A model generated the notes under the pieces. That model saw nothing but the letters and a program-made list of their open reading frames with translations, made no database searches and had not been told where the DNA came from. The position numbers were made by a program, and so were the translations under genes. Shown here piece by piece: positions 35,065 to 45,800 of a DNA stretch of 64,000 nt; within the stretch, counting starts at the first letter, position 1, and each line of letters begins with the position of its first letter. Source of the stretch: Chitinophagaceae bacterium (GTDB taxonomy: Bacteria > Bacteroidota > Bacteroidia > Chitinophagales > Chitinophagaceae); the NCBI GenBank assembly GCA_016710745.1, contig JADJVB010000013.1, forward strand, positions 62,001 to 126,000, in the 5' to 3' direction.

Positions 35065-36330
35065 TTATTCCATTTCGGCATCGGTGATCTGGTGCGTTAG
35101 CAACCCATCTCTTAATTTGGGTTCAAACCAGGTACTTTTGGGTGGCATCACATTACCGCTGTCGGCAATATCAAATAATTGTTGAATGGTTACCGGGTGT
35201 AAGCTGAATGCTACGGCCATTTCACCGCTGTTCACCCTTTTTTCCAACGCTTGCAACCCCCTGATTCCACCAATAAAGTCAATACGTTTGTCGGTACGCT
35301 GGTCTTTGATATTCAAAACCGGGTCCAGCAAATTGTTTTGCAGGATTGAAATATCCAGCACACCGATCGGATCGATGGGGTAACTGTTTTCATGGGCTTG
35401 TAAGCAATACCATTGTTTGTTCAGGTACATACCCATTTCATGCAATACAGCAGGGGAAAATGCTTTATCAACTTTTTGCAAAGAAAAATGTTGCTGAACG
35501 GCCCGTAAAAAATCATCCTCGGTCATTCCGTTTAAATCGGTTACTACCCGGTTATAATCCATAATGTACAGTTGGTTCGAAGGGAACAAGGTGGTTAAAA
35601 ACAGGTCGGCACCAGCTGTGGCCCGATCACCCAATGTTGCCCTCACCCTGGCCGCAGATGCTGCCCGGTGGTGGCCATCGGCAATATACGTGCAGGGAAC
35701 TTTTTCCTTGAAAAGAGCAGAAATATTTTCGATGGTATCATTGTCATTTACGATCCAGATGGTATGTTGAATACCGTCATCGGCGGTAAAATTATAAACC
35801 GGGCTTTTTTCTTTCCAGGCATTGATAATGCCGTCAATTTCGGCAACATTCCGGTAAGCTAAAAATACATTCCCTGTTTGTGCGCCTGTGGTTTTAATAT
35901 GGTTAATACGGTCCTGTTCTTTTTCGGGCCTTGTGAATTCGTGTTTTTTGATCAGGCCGTTTTCGTAATCGTTAACCGAACTTCCACATACCAGTCCGGT
36001 TTGGCTTTTGCCATTCCCGTCCGATCCGGCACGGGCAGGCATTACCAGTTCATATATATAGTAGCAGGGTTTACTTTCTCTGAATAAGATCTTACGGCTG
36101 ATAAAAGCATCCAGGTTTTCTTTTGCTTTATCATAAACTTCCTGCGCATGGATATCTACGCTGTCGGGCAGGTCGATTTCGCTTTTGGTAATATGCAAAA
36201 AACTGGCGTTATTGCCTTCGGCTTCAGTTTTTGCTTCTCTGCTGTTGAGTACATCATAGGGGCGTGATGCCACCTGTTTTGCCATTTCTGCCGCCGGTCT
36301 GAGTGCCTTAAATGGCGAAATCGTTACCAT
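35065..36330 (-). CDS. DUF1015 family protein
   Basis: This 421-aa protein has the family's opening ISPFKALRPA and RPYDVLNSREA, and the conserved core YIADGHHRAASAARV. The TIADGHHR-type motif suggests a nucleotide or metal site; function is not established. It is 39 bp from serC on the same strand, an association commonly seen with serine biosynthesis genes, so a role near that pathway is possible. Confidence 0.92.
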   Translation of the reverse strand: MVTISPFKALRPAAEMAKQVASRPYDVLNSREAKTEAEGNNASFLHITKSEIDLPDSVDIHAQEVYDKAKENLDAFISRKILFRESKPCYYIYELVMPARAGSDGNGKSQTGLVCGSSVNDYENGLIKKHEFTRPEKEQDRINHIKTTGAQTGNVFLAYRNVAEIDGIINAWKEKSPVYNFTADDGIQHTIWIVNDNDTIENISALFKEKVPCTYIADGHHRAASAARVRATLGDRATAGADLFLTTLFPSNQLYIMDYNRVVTDLNGMTEDDFLRAVQQHFSLQKVDKAFSPAVLHEMGMYLNKQWYCLQAHENSYPIDPIGVLDISILQNNLLDPVLNIKDQRTDKRIDFIGGIRGLQALEKRVNSGEMAVAFSLHPVTIQQLFDIADSGNVMPPKSTWFEPKLRDGLLTHQITDAEME

Positions 36331-36369
36331 GTTATTATTGTTAATTATCGTAAAAGTAATAAAATTGAA

Positions 36370-37443
36370 TTAAGCATGTTGCTGACTAAAATCGTTGATC
36401 AGTTCTGTTAAAACTGCCACACTGCTTATTGGCAGCGCATTGTACAACGAGGCCCTGAAGCCACCAACCAGGCGATGGCCTTTAATACCAACAAGGCCAT
36501 GCTCTTTTACAAATTGTAAAAACCGTTCTTCCATTGAACCATCTTTCATCACAAAGCATACATTCATTTTACTTCGGTCGTCTTTATTGGCCGTACCGGT
36601 AAATAAAGGGCTTTCGTCTATGGCTGCATACAAAAGTGCCGCTTTTTCATGATTCAGTTTTTCTATGGCCGTAACGCCACCCTGCGCTTTCAGCCATCGC
36701 AGCGTGAGCATACAAACATAAACAGCAAATACGGGTGGTGTGTTCAACATCGAACCTTCCTGTATATGATTGCGGTAATCCAGAATGGTGGGAATATTGC
36801 GTTTTACCTTACCCAGTATATGCTTATTCACTACTACCAGGTTAACGCCGGCTGCACCCATATTTTTTTGAGCACCCGCATAAATAAGATCAAACGAGTT
36901 ATAATCAATAACCCGGCTTAACACATCGCTGCTCATATCGGCCACCAAACTATTGCTGGTTTTGGGTATTTTTTGCCACTGGGTACCGTAAATGGTATTG
37001 TTGGTTGTGATGTGCAGGTATTTTGAATCATTAGGTACTGCAAAATCTTTTGGAATAAAATCAAAATTGCTTTCCTTACTGCTGCATACAATGTCTACTT
37101 TTCCAAATAGCCTGGCTTCTTTGATGGCCTTGGTGCTCCATACGCCGGTATCAGTATAGGCTGCCGTTTCTTTGTCATCCAGTAAATTCATGGGTACCTG
37201 CATAAATTGTGTGGATGCGCCACCATGTAAAAATAAAACCTCGTGATCCTCATCGAGTAGCATCAATTCTTTTACCAATGTTCTGGCTTCATCCATCACT
37301 TCCTGAAAAAGGCTGGTTCGATGACCTATCTCCAAAATAGACAAACCGGTATCATTAAAATTGAGAATGGCCTGTGATGCCTGTTCAAAGACCGTTTTTG
37401 GTAAAATAGAAGGACCTGCATTAAAATTGTGAACGGCTGTCAT
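36370..37443 (-). CDS. serC: Phosphoserine aminotransferase
   Basis: Start at 37443 (MTAVHNFNAGPSILP) gives 357 aa, normal for SerC. An upstream Met would add 12 residues not found in the family. The PLP lysine is in YAGAQKNMGAAG, and the phosphate-binding segment GGASTQF is present. It converts 3-phosphohydroxypyruvate to phosphoserine with glutamate, and serves pyridoxine synthesis. serA is not adjacent; DUF1015 follows directly. Confidence 0.96.
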   Translation of the reverse strand: MTAVHNFNAGPSILPKTVFEQASQAILNFNDTGLSILEIGHRTSLFQEVMDEARTLVKELMLLDEDHEVLFLHGGASTQFMQVPMNLLDDKETAAYTDTGVWSTKAIKEARLFGKVDIVCSSKESNFDFIPKDFAVPNDSKYLHITTNNTIYGTQWQKIPKTSNSLVADMSSDVLSRVIDYNSFDLIYAGAQKNMGAAGVNLVVVNKHILGKVKRNIPTILDYRNHIQEGSMLNTPPVFAVYVCMLTLRWLKAQGGVTAIEKLNHEKAALLYAAIDESPLFTGTANKDDRSKMNVCFVMKDGSMEERFLQFVKEHGLVGIKGHRLVGGFRASLYNALPISSVAVLTELINDFSQQHA

Positions 37444-37508
37444 GCTGCTGATTAAATTTTCGGAGGCAAAAATACCCAAATCAAACTAATTGCTGGAGAT
37501 TAGATTTT

Positions 37509-37571
37509 GGGTTGCCAACCTGTAACTTGAATAGGTCCGGGCAGGCATTATATTTTAAAGGTTGGCAACCC
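37509..37571. repeat. 12-bp perfect inverted repeat, possible stem-loop
   Basis: GGGTTGCCAACC (37509-37520) and GGTTGGCAACCC (37560-37571) are exact reverse complements 39 bp apart, between the nuclease-like gene's stop and serC's start. There is no T-run on either side. It may be a REP-like or mobile palindrome, or a transcript-protecting stem. Confidence 0.6.
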
Positions 37572-37587
37572 AGGTTACATGCAGCCT

Positions 37588-38568
37588 TTATTGTTCTTCC
37601 CGGCCGATCATTTTTCCGGCAGTGCTCCATTGTTTATTGAGGTTTTCAAATTCTTTGATATCTGTTTCTGTAAATGTTGCATTTGCCAGGTCTTTCAGAT
37701 CTGGCTGTCCGGCGTTTACCCAGGCGCTGTACCAAAAACTGGCTATGGCGTATATCGATTGCCGCATACGCCGTTCAATCATGCCATCTAATTTATTATT
37801 GTAGGCAATGGTAAAAGCCGATGAGTACTGCCGGATCGTTTTACCATTCCGGTTCTCAAAACTGTATTTTTGATCATCATTAAAAGCGCCAGTTAATTCA
37901 CGTTCATAGCGTAACACGGTGTCGGCGGCCCTGGCGCTTTCCAAAACTCTTTTCCAGATAAAATCACCCGGGTTTTGGATGTATTCGGCCTTGCCAATGA
38001 AAAAATCAAATTGCTTTTCAGCCAGCAATTCCGGAACCCGGCTCTCCCAAAAACCATGAATGCCTTTTTGGTTGGTAAGTTGCCCGTTGTGGTTACTACT
38101 GGCGTGTAAAGGTACATGCGCATCCGAAATATAGTGGCCAATTTCGGCCGCGCACGTCATGATCAAACTAAAGTTTTTTGCTTTAAACGCGTCGGTTAAA
38201 CGTCGCTGCATGGCTTGCACATGCCAGGGTACAATGCCATGTTGCTTAAGTGAGTCTTCGCCAAATCTGGAAACAGCTTCAGTCCATTTCCTGGGTAAAC
38301 CGGTATAGGGATATTCGCCATAATGATCAATGTCGATATAATGCCTGGGCCCTTCATCCGGCACAGCGTACCTTCTTTTATCGGGGTCTATGGCGTGCTC
38401 ACTCAAAAAGCCAATATTGGGTTTGAACAATACCATCATCTCGGGCGGCAGCAAAAAAACAGCATAGTAATTTATTTTTTGGTGGGCATAAAATCCCCAG
38501 CAATACACGGGGTATTGGGTACCCATTAAAATAAAAAACAGCAACAGGGATTGAATCGCTTTTTTCAT
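37588..38568 (-). CDS. S1/P1 nuclease / zinc-dependent phospholipase C-like protein
   Basis: This 326-aa protein has a signal peptide ending near VYCWGFYAHQ. The mature N-terminal Trp and His, DIDHYGEYPY, and GHYISDAHVPLHASSNHNG are typical of the trinuclear-zinc S1-P1/PLC fold. It would hydrolyse phosphodiester bonds in the periplasm or outside; nucleic acid versus phospholipid cannot be settled from sequence. The first mature residue Trp contributes its backbone to the metal site in this family. Confidence 0.83.
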   Translation of the reverse strand: MKKAIQSLLLFFILMGTQYPVYCWGFYAHQKINYYAVFLLPPEMMVLFKPNIGFLSEHAIDPDKRRYAVPDEGPRHYIDIDHYGEYPYTGLPRKWTEAVSRFGEDSLKQHGIVPWHVQAMQRRLTDAFKAKNFSLIMTCAAEIGHYISDAHVPLHASSNHNGQLTNQKGIHGFWESRVPELLAEKQFDFFIGKAEYIQNPGDFIWKRVLESARAADTVLRYERELTGAFNDDQKYSFENRNGKTIRQYSSAFTIAYNNKLDGMIERRMRQSIYAIASFWYSAWVNAGQPDLKDLANATFTETDIKEFENLNKQWSTAGKMIGREEQ

Positions 38569-38599
38569 CTGGCCGGATTAAACAACCTAAATATACGGA

Positions 38600-39217
38600 T
38601 TACTTTTTGGATTCGTCCTCGTCGATATCGGTAACACCGCCACTGACAGCAAATTTCATCGTCTCTGCCGCACTGATATTTTCAATAGGGCGAATCCTTT
38701 TTTTAGGGATCACATATACATTGCCCGAAATGGAATAGGCCATAGGTACGTATACCGTTACATAGTCGTTTAGTCCAAAATCATGCATATCGTCGTGGGT
38801 AATAAATCCAAAACGCCAAACATCATTGTCGTCTATATTGGCAAGCACGTGTTTGGTGAATTTTTTATTTTCACCGGCAAAGGCCTCAAAAAAATCCCGG
38901 GTAGTAGAGTATATATGTTTGATACCGGGTGTCTTTTCAAGAATCTTGTCGAAAACACTCAGGAACCTGCTGGTAATGAAAAAGGAACTGATATAGCCGA
39001 TCAATATGAGCACCCCGATGATGATCGCGAAGCCAATACCATAGTTTCTCACCTGTTCAAATCCCCGGGCATCGGTATAGGTAAATATGGGTAACAGGTT
39101 ATCGATAGATGAAAATGCCCAGTAGATAAAATACATGGTAATAGTAACGGGCCCCAGTATAAGCAAACCCTGTAATAAATACTGTGGCAGCTTTTTATAA
39201 TTGAAATTCTTTTTCAT
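38600..39217 (-). CDS. DUF502 family membrane protein
   Basis: This 205-aa protein has two membrane helices (about 12-32 and 64-86) flanking a periplasmic loop, then a cytoplasmic part with the family's TPGIKHIYSTTRDF and a VPMAYSISGNVYVIPK segment. Function unknown. A promoter box, TATCTTTG, is visible on the minus strand at 39244-39237, 20 bp before the start. Confidence 0.9.
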   Translation of the reverse strand: MKKNFNYKKLPQYLLQGLLILGPVTITMYFIYWAFSSIDNLLPIFTYTDARGFEQVRNYGIGFAIIIGVLILIGYISSFFITSRFLSVFDKILEKTPGIKHIYSTTRDFFEAFAGENKKFTKHVLANIDDNDVWRFGFITHDDMHDFGLNDYVTVYVPMAYSISGNVYVIPKKRIRPIENISAAETMKFAVSGGVTDIDEDESKK

Positions 39218-39340
39218 AATGCGTTGTTTTAAAAAACAAAGATAAATGTTTACAAAGGCATACGCCGGCTATCCATTGATCACGGGAACAATCCGTTTAT
39301 GGATAAATCAGTACAAAAAGCAAAAAAAAGTGATGGAAAC

Positions 39341-39371
39341 TTTGGTTACGTTAAAAGTTTCCGTAGTTTTG
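39341..39371 (+). promoter_or_regulatory. Promoter of the tetR-efflux operon
   Basis: TTTG (39341-39344) and TAGTTTTG (39364-39371) are 19 bp apart, a full consensus match. The start codon chosen for TetR is at 39380, only 8 bp after the box, so the transcript has almost no leader. This also rules out the upstream in-frame ATG at 39299. Confidence 0.72.
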
Positions 39372-39379
39372 CCCCCCTT

Positions 39380-40015
39380 ATGACAGATTCAGAGTCAAAA
39401 CAACGGATACAACGGGGAGCCCACGACCTGGTTATGCAATACGGCATACGTAGTGTAAGTATGGATGATATTGCAGCAAACCTGGGCATCAGCAAAAAAA
39501 CCATTTACCAGTATTTCAAAGATAAGGACGAGTTGGTTGAAGCCGTGGTGGATGGTATCATTGATGCGAATCAGTGCGGCTGTATGGAAGATACCAGGCG
39601 ATCAGAAAATGCCGTGCATGAAATTTTTTTGGTCATGGATATGATGGCCGACATGCTCAAAGTAATGAACCCGTCTATCCTCTACGATATGCAAAAGTAT
39701 CATCCTGCCGCATTTGGGAAATTTTCGAAGTACAAAAATGAGTTTATCTACAACATGTGCAAATTGAATATGGAAAGGGGCGTACAAGAAGAATTGTACC
39801 GGCCCGAACTGGCTGTAGATATTTTGTGCAGGTACCGGGTAGAAACCATGTTCATTCCCTTTAACCCCGATTTTCAGCAAAGTTTGAAACATAGCCTGGC
39901 CAAAATTGAAGACGAGATCATTGTTCATTTTCTTTTTGGATTGGTTTCGTTGAAGGGGTATAAACAGATCATAAAATACAGCGAACAACGAAAAAAGCTG
40001 GTAAAAGAAAAATAA
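39380..40015 (+). CDS. TetR/AcrR family regulator of the efflux operon
   Basis: The protein has about 211 aa. The N-terminal helix-turn-helix is MDDIAANLGISKKTIYQYF; the C-terminal ligand-binding part is diverse. The start was placed at 39380 because the promoter overlaps the longer ORF. It is followed after 20 bp by TolC, adaptor and RND pump genes on the same strand and probably represses them together with itself; inducer unknown. Confidence 0.9.
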   Translation: MTDSESKQRIQRGAHDLVMQYGIRSVSMDDIAANLGISKKTIYQYFKDKDELVEAVVDGIIDANQCGCMEDTRRSENAVHEIFLVMDMMADMLKVMNPSILYDMQKYHPAAFGKFSKYKNEFIYNMCKLNMERGVQEELYRPELAVDILCRYRVETMFIPFNPDFQQSLKHSLAKIEDEIIVHFLFGLVSLKGYKQIIKYSEQRKKLVKEK

Positions 40016-40035
40016 ACAGAAATAAATTCAAACAG

Positions 40036-41439
40036 ATGAAAAAATTAAGGGTTGGTAGTCTGATATTAATAAGTATGCTAACGGTGCATACGGTAACGCA
40101 GGGGCAACAGGTAAATTCATTTACGGTGCAACAGGCATACGATTATGCAAAGCAGAACTCGGTGCAGGTAAAAAATGCGTTACTGGATATCCTGATACAA
40201 AAGCAAACCAACAGAGATGTTACATCAATTGCATTACCACAAATAAGTGGCAGTGCCGGCGTTACCTATAATATTGATATACCTGTTCAGGTTATTCCCG
40301 ACTTTATCAGTCCGTCAACATACAAGGTATTGATTGATGAAGGGGTTAAAAATGGCAGCGGGCAAACGGTAACCTATCCTGCAGGTGGTTTTGGCAGCCT
40401 TCCTTTTCAGTTTGGTACGGCATGGAACGCAAACGTAGGTGTAACCTTAAGCCAAATCGTTTTTGATGGCCAGGTTTTTATTGCTTTAAAGGCGCGGGAC
40501 GGTACCATCGAGTTTTCGAAAAGAATGGCTGAGATAACGGAGGAGAATATTAAAGCAAATGTGTATAAAATATATTACCAATTGGTTGCCGGTAAAATCC
40601 AGATTGAATTGCTTGACTCTAATATAACCCGCCTGGAAAAATTGAAACATGACGTGCAGGTAATGTATGATAACGGCTTTACCGAAAGAGTAGATATTGA
40701 TAAACTTGCTGTTCAGTTGGCAAACCTGCAAACAGAAAAGGTGAAAGCGAATACCCTGATCACAAACGGGTATACCGGTTTAAAGGTATTAATGGGAATG
40801 CCTGTAAAGGACAGTCTGGTACTTACCGATAAGCTCAACGATGACCAGGTTAAAGAGGGCGTATTGGAAGCCGGCCAGTTTAATTACACCGATAGAAGTG
40901 ATTACCGGTTTATGGAAGTAACCAATATGCTGAATGGTTTAAATGTAAGGCGGTATAAGTTAAGTCAGATACCCAGTTTCGCCCTGGTTGGCAGTTACAG
41001 CAAACAGGCCCAACGCGACAAATTCGACTTTTTCGGTAAAGGAGATTGGTTTACCAGTTCTTTTTTAGGCTTACAAATGAAAGTGCCCATCTTTAACGGG
41101 TTCGCCCTTAAAGCCCGTACACAAAAGGCCCGGCTGGAATTGAAGAAAACGCAAAATCAAACAGAAGCCTTGAAGATCAGTATTGATGCTGAGATCGCCA
41201 ATGCAAAAAATAATTTTGTTGCAGCCATCGCTTCGATGGACTTTCAAAAAAAGAATATGGCCCTTGCCGAGAAAGTATACAATCAAACCAAAAAGAAATA
41301 TGAGATCGGAACCGGCTCGGCAACCGAGATCAATACGGCACAACTGGACCTGAAAACAGCGCAGACAAATTATATCAGCGCCTTATCTGAGGCTATTATT
41401 GCCAAAGTTGATTTTTTAAAAGCCACCGGAAAATTATAA
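40036..41439 (+). CDS. TolC family outer-membrane efflux protein
   Basis: This 467-aa protein has a signal peptide ending near TQGQQ, a duplicated efflux domain, and the conserved late helix with KYEIGTGSATEINTAQLDLK. It forms the outer-membrane duct of the RND pump encoded two genes downstream. Distinct from the TolC at 9712 in sequence and context. Confidence 0.94.
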   Translation: MKKLRVGSLILISMLTVHTVTQGQQVNSFTVQQAYDYAKQNSVQVKNALLDILIQKQTNRDVTSIALPQISGSAGVTYNIDIPVQVIPDFISPSTYKVLIDEGVKNGSGQTVTYPAGGFGSLPFQFGTAWNANVGVTLSQIVFDGQVFIALKARDGTIEFSKRMAEITEENIKANVYKIYYQLVAGKIQIELLDSNITRLEKLKHDVQVMYDNGFTERVDIDKLAVQLANLQTEKVKANTLITNGYTGLKVLMGMPVKDSLVLTDKLNDDQVKEGVLEAGQFNYTDRSDYRFMEVTNMLNGLNVRRYKLSQIPSFALVGSYSKQAQRDKFDFFGKGDWFTSSFLGLQMKVPIFNGFALKARTQKARLELKKTQNQTEALKISIDAEIANAKNNFVAAIASMDFQKKNMALAEKVYNQTKKKYEIGTGSATEINTAQLDLKTAQTNYISALSEAIIAKVDFLKATGKL

Positions 41440-41462
41440 TTAAACAGACTAACAGTAAACAG

Positions 41463-42677
41463 ATGAAAAAAATAACACAAATTTCAGTCGCACTCATCAC
41501 CCTGATCGTTATTGCATCCTGCAGCAACAGTAAAAAAGAGGATGCTGCCAATATCAATGACAAACGGATGGCGCTCGAAAAACTGAAAACAGAAAAAACA
41601 AAGAACGAAGAAGAGATCAAAAAATTACAGGCAGAGTTGGAGAAGCTGGACACCAGCGCCGCCGGCAATGCTAAAATTAAATTAGTAGGTATAGCCGCAG
41701 TAACCACGCAGGATTTTAAACACTACATTGATCTGCAGGGCCATGTTGATGCGGAGAATATTTCCTACATATCGCCCAGGGGAATGCCCGGCCAGGTTAA
41801 GGCTTTGTACGTGCAGCAGGGCCAGTACGTAAAAAAGGGACAGTTGTTGTTGAAGCTGGATGATGCTATTGTAAGGCAGCAGGTAACCGCAGCCAGGCAA
41901 CAGTTAGAAGGGATTAAAACACAATTGAATTTTGCAAAGGATCTGTACAACCGCCAAAGTAATTTATGGAAGGCGGGTATCGGTACCGAAGTGCAGGTGA
42001 TCACTGCCAAAACAAATGTGGAGAGTCTGGAAAACCAGTTGAAATCGGCTAACGAGCAGGTAAACCTGGCCATCGAACAAATGAAAACAACCAGTGTATA
42101 CAGCGATGTTAATGGGGTTGCCGATATTGTTTCCATTCGTGTTGGTGAAACTTTTCAAGGTATGGGTGCCATGGGGCCGCAGATAAAAATTGTAAATACC
42201 AGTAACCTGAAAGTGGTAACTAATATTCCTGAAAATTATTTAACCCGGATCAGCAGGGGATCAACGGTTGAGATCAATATTCCGGATGCCAATAAAAAAT
42301 TAACCTCGAAAATTTCGTTGATCAGTCAATCGATCGATGCCACGTCAAGGGGTTTTATCGCTGAAGCCCGGATTCCGGCGGACCCGGCTTTAAAACCCAA
42401 CCAATCGGCTATCGTTCGCATTTTGGATTATGCAGCCGCCAATGCTGTGGTAATTCCTGTTAATACTGTTCAAACAGACGAATCGGGCAAATACGTGTAT
42501 GTACTTGTTGCTACCGGAAAAGGCATATCTGTTGCAAAAAAACTGTCTGTATTGATTGGTGAAGTATATGGCAATGAGGTGGAAATTAAAGCTGGATTAA
42601 AAGCGGGCGATCAGTTAATTACCGAAGGCTACCAGAATATCTACGACGGGCAATTGGTGAGTACAGAAGTACTTTAA
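41463..42677 (+). CDS. RND efflux periplasmic adaptor lipoprotein
   Basis: This 404-aa protein has a lipoprotein leader (LITLIVIASC, Cys20), a coiled-coil segment (about 32-65) right after it, lipoyl halves around GMPGQVKALYVQQGQYVKKG, an alpha hairpin, and a membrane-proximal domain. It links the RND pump to TolC. It is encoded 23 bp after tolC. The extra coiled coil before the barrel is unusual in length but seen in Bacteroidota adaptors. Confidence 0.93.
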   Translation: MKKITQISVALITLIVIASCSNSKKEDAANINDKRMALEKLKTEKTKNEEEIKKLQAELEKLDTSAAGNAKIKLVGIAAVTTQDFKHYIDLQGHVDAENISYISPRGMPGQVKALYVQQGQYVKKGQLLLKLDDAIVRQQVTAARQQLEGIKTQLNFAKDLYNRQSNLWKAGIGTEVQVITAKTNVESLENQLKSANEQVNLAIEQMKTTSVYSDVNGVADIVSIRVGETFQGMGAMGPQIKIVNTSNLKVVTNIPENYLTRISRGSTVEINIPDANKKLTSKISLISQSIDATSRGFIAEARIPADPALKPNQSAIVRILDYAAANAVVIPVNTVQTDESGKYVYVLVATGKGISVAKKLSVLIGEVYGNEVEIKAGLKAGDQLITEGYQNIYDGQLVSTEVL

Positions 42678-42798
42678 CCTTGTTTAACACCATGCAGGGC
42701 AGCCTGACTTTGTATAATAACTGTTATGCCAGTTTAATAAATTAAAAAAAGAGTCTTAAAATATTGAAAAGATATTCAGATAATTAGAGTCTTTAAAG

Positions 42799-42830
42799 TC
42801 CTCTCTTCTGGAGAGAATTTAAGGGAGGCC
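42799..42830 (+). repeat. CTCTC/GAGAG hairpin element between adaptor and pump genes
   Basis: CTCTC-TTCTG-GAGAG (42801-42815) is followed by AATTTAAGGGAGGCC. Similar small CTCTCCnnnGGAGAG elements recur in Bacteroidota intergenic DNA. It lies in the 167-bp gap before the RND gene and could act as an mRNA stem. Confidence 0.4.
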
Positions 42831-42844
42831 TCAAAAACAATTTT

Positions 42845-45800
42845 ATGAATTTTACAGAAGGAGTAGCAAAAAAATTTAAAGAGTTTAAGCCAACCAGCTG
42901 GTCGATCAATAACCGTACAGCTATTTATATTGTTGCCATCATCGTTACGCTGATGGGCTTATATACCTTTAACACCTTACCCAAAGAACAGTTTCCCGAT
43001 ATTGTGGTGCCCACCATCAGCGTAACCACCGTATATGTAGGTAACTCACCCAAGGATATTGAGAACCTGGTTACCCGGCCGATTGAAAAACAATTGAAAG
43101 GTATCAGTGGTGCCAAAGTAAAAAAAATAACCAGTACCTCGCAAACCGATTTTAGCTTGATCGTAGTGGAATTTGACACCGATGTAAAAACCGATATCGC
43201 CAAGCAAAAGGTAAAAGATGCCATTGATAAAGCAAAAACCGACCTGCCGGCCAACCTTACCTCTCAGCCGGATGCGCAGGAATTTGCATTTAGTGAAATG
43301 CCGATCATGTTTGTAAATGTGAGTGGAGATTATGATGGTATCAAACTAAAGGAATACGCGGATAAGCTGCAGGACAGGTTTGAAGAATTATCCGAAATCA
43401 CCCGTGCTGAGATCATCGGTGCACCCGAAAGAGAGATACAGGTAAATGTGGATCCTTATAAAATGCAGGCTGCCCGTATCAGCTTCATGGATATTGAAAA
43501 TGCCATAGCGAGGGAAAATGTAGACATCACCGGGGGATTGCTGGAAGTAGGAACCATGCGGCGCACCGTTAAGGTGAAAGGACAGTTTACAAGCGCTTTG
43601 AATTTGCAGGACATAGTGGTTCGAAGCAGCGCACAGGGAGCCTCAGTTTATTTAAAAGATATAGCTGAGTTAAAAGATACCATCAAAGAAAAGGAAAGTT
43701 ATGCCCGCCTGGATGGCAAGAATGTAATTACCATCAATATCATTAAACGGGCCGGCGAAAACCTCATCAGCGCTGCCGGAAAAATTAAAGATATCGTTGC
43801 ACAGATGAAGGCTGATGAAATTCTGCCCAAGGATCTGAAAGTAGCCGTTACCGGCGACCAGAGCAAAGCAACCGAAACTTCTTTTAATGAACTCATTAAT
43901 ACGATCATCATTGGCTTTGTGCTGGTGTTGCTGGTGCTGATGTTCTTTATGGGAGTAACCAATGCATTCTTTGTGGCTTTAAGTGTGCCGTTGAGTGTGT
44001 TTGTGGCCTTTTTGTTTTTGCCCATCGGCGATGCTATTATCGGCACACCGGTAACACTCAACTTTATTGTACTGTTTGCCCTGCTATTCGGTTTGGGTAT
44101 TATTGTAGATGATGCGATTGTCGTCATTGAAAATACGCATCGGATCTACAATAATGGCAAGGTCCCGATCATCCGAAGTGCCAAGGAAGCCGCCGGCGAA
44201 ATATTTATTCCGGTACTTGCGGGCACGGCTACAACCCTGGCACCCTTTTTTCCCTTGCTTTTTTGGAAAGGGATCATCGGTAAATTCATGATCTACCTGC
44301 CCACGATGCTCATACTTACACTGGCCGCATCTTTGGTAGTTGCCTTTATTTTCAACCCGGTATTTGCGGTAAGTTTTATGAAACCCGAAGGCAAAGAGTT
44401 CGACGAACCAAAACAGACTTTGTTTAAAAAACCATTTTTCTGGATAGCCATCGTATTTGGTGGACTGTTGCATTTGGCCGGTTGGCATGGTTTTGCAAAC
44501 TTCCTTTGGTTTATGGTTTTGTTGTCGGTACTTAACCGCTATGTATTCCGCGATATTATTTATTATTTCCAGAACCGGGTGCTGCCTGGCCTGATGCGCA
44601 GATACGAAACGCTGCTGCGCTGGGTGTTAAAAGGTACACGCCCGGTATGGATGCTGGTGAGTTTGTTTATTTTGTTTCCTGTGGCGGCAGGTCTGCTGGT
44701 ATTAAGGGGCAACGATCAAACCTTTTTCCCTAGCGGCGATCCCAATATGATCTTTGTGTATTTGAAAATGCCGGTTGGTACCGATATAAAATCTACCGAC
44801 AGTGTTACCCAAATATTGGAAAAGAAAGTGTATAAGGTTCTGGAGGCCGAAAAGCCGGGAACCGAAGGAAGTATCGTGGAAAGCATCATTGCCAATGTGG
44901 CCACGAGTGCCAACAATCCAAGAAGCAATAATCGTAGTGTTCAACCCAACCTGGGCAGGATACAGGTTTCCTTTGTTGAATATGAAAAAAGACATGGTAA
45001 AAAAACCAGGCCGTACCTTGATGAAATCAGAAAAAAAATGGTTGGCATCCCGGGAGCCAGCATTGAAGTGGCCCAGGAAGATGGCGGACCGCCAACCGAC
45101 CCGCCGGTGAATATAGAAGTAGTGGGTGACAGTTACGAGGAAATTGCCCGGGTAGCAACTGCCTTGTCTATCTATTTAGATCAGAACCCGGTAGATGGTA
45201 TCGAAAATTTGAAGATGGATGTTGATCTGAACAGCCCCGAAATAACAGTTAATGTTAATCGCGAAAGAGCCATGATGGAAGGATTGAGTACCGGCCAGAT
45301 CGGATCGGAGATACGTACCGCCATCTTTGGAAAAGAAGTGAGCAAATTAAAAGATGGAGAAGATGAATATAAGATACAGGTTCGGTATGCCGATCTGCAG
45401 AGAAGTAATATCACTGATGTGATGAATATGCGCATCACGTTTATGGATATGAATACCATGCGGATAAAATCCATACCATTGAGTTCGGTGGCATCTATTG
45501 AATATACCAACACATCCGGTGCCATCGCCCGTAAAAATGTGAAGCGCACCATACAGTTGCAATCGAATGTGCTCGATCCTACACTTACCGGTATTGTAAA
45601 TAAGGAGCTGGCCGATAAGATCGCCGATTTTAAATCCAAAACCAGGATTCCGGCCGATGTAACGATCAAACAAACCGGCCAGGGCGAACAGGAAGCAGAA
45701 ACAAACAGCTTTTTAATGAAGGCTTTTTTCATGGCTATGGGACTGATCTTTTTGATATTGGTATTGCAGTTCAATTCGATGAGTAAACCCTTTATTGTAT

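Noticed and set aside
36331..36369. Deletion of serA between serC and DUF1015
   Set aside because: The gap is only 39 bp with no remnant; many genomes place serA elsewhere, so nothing shows a deletion here.
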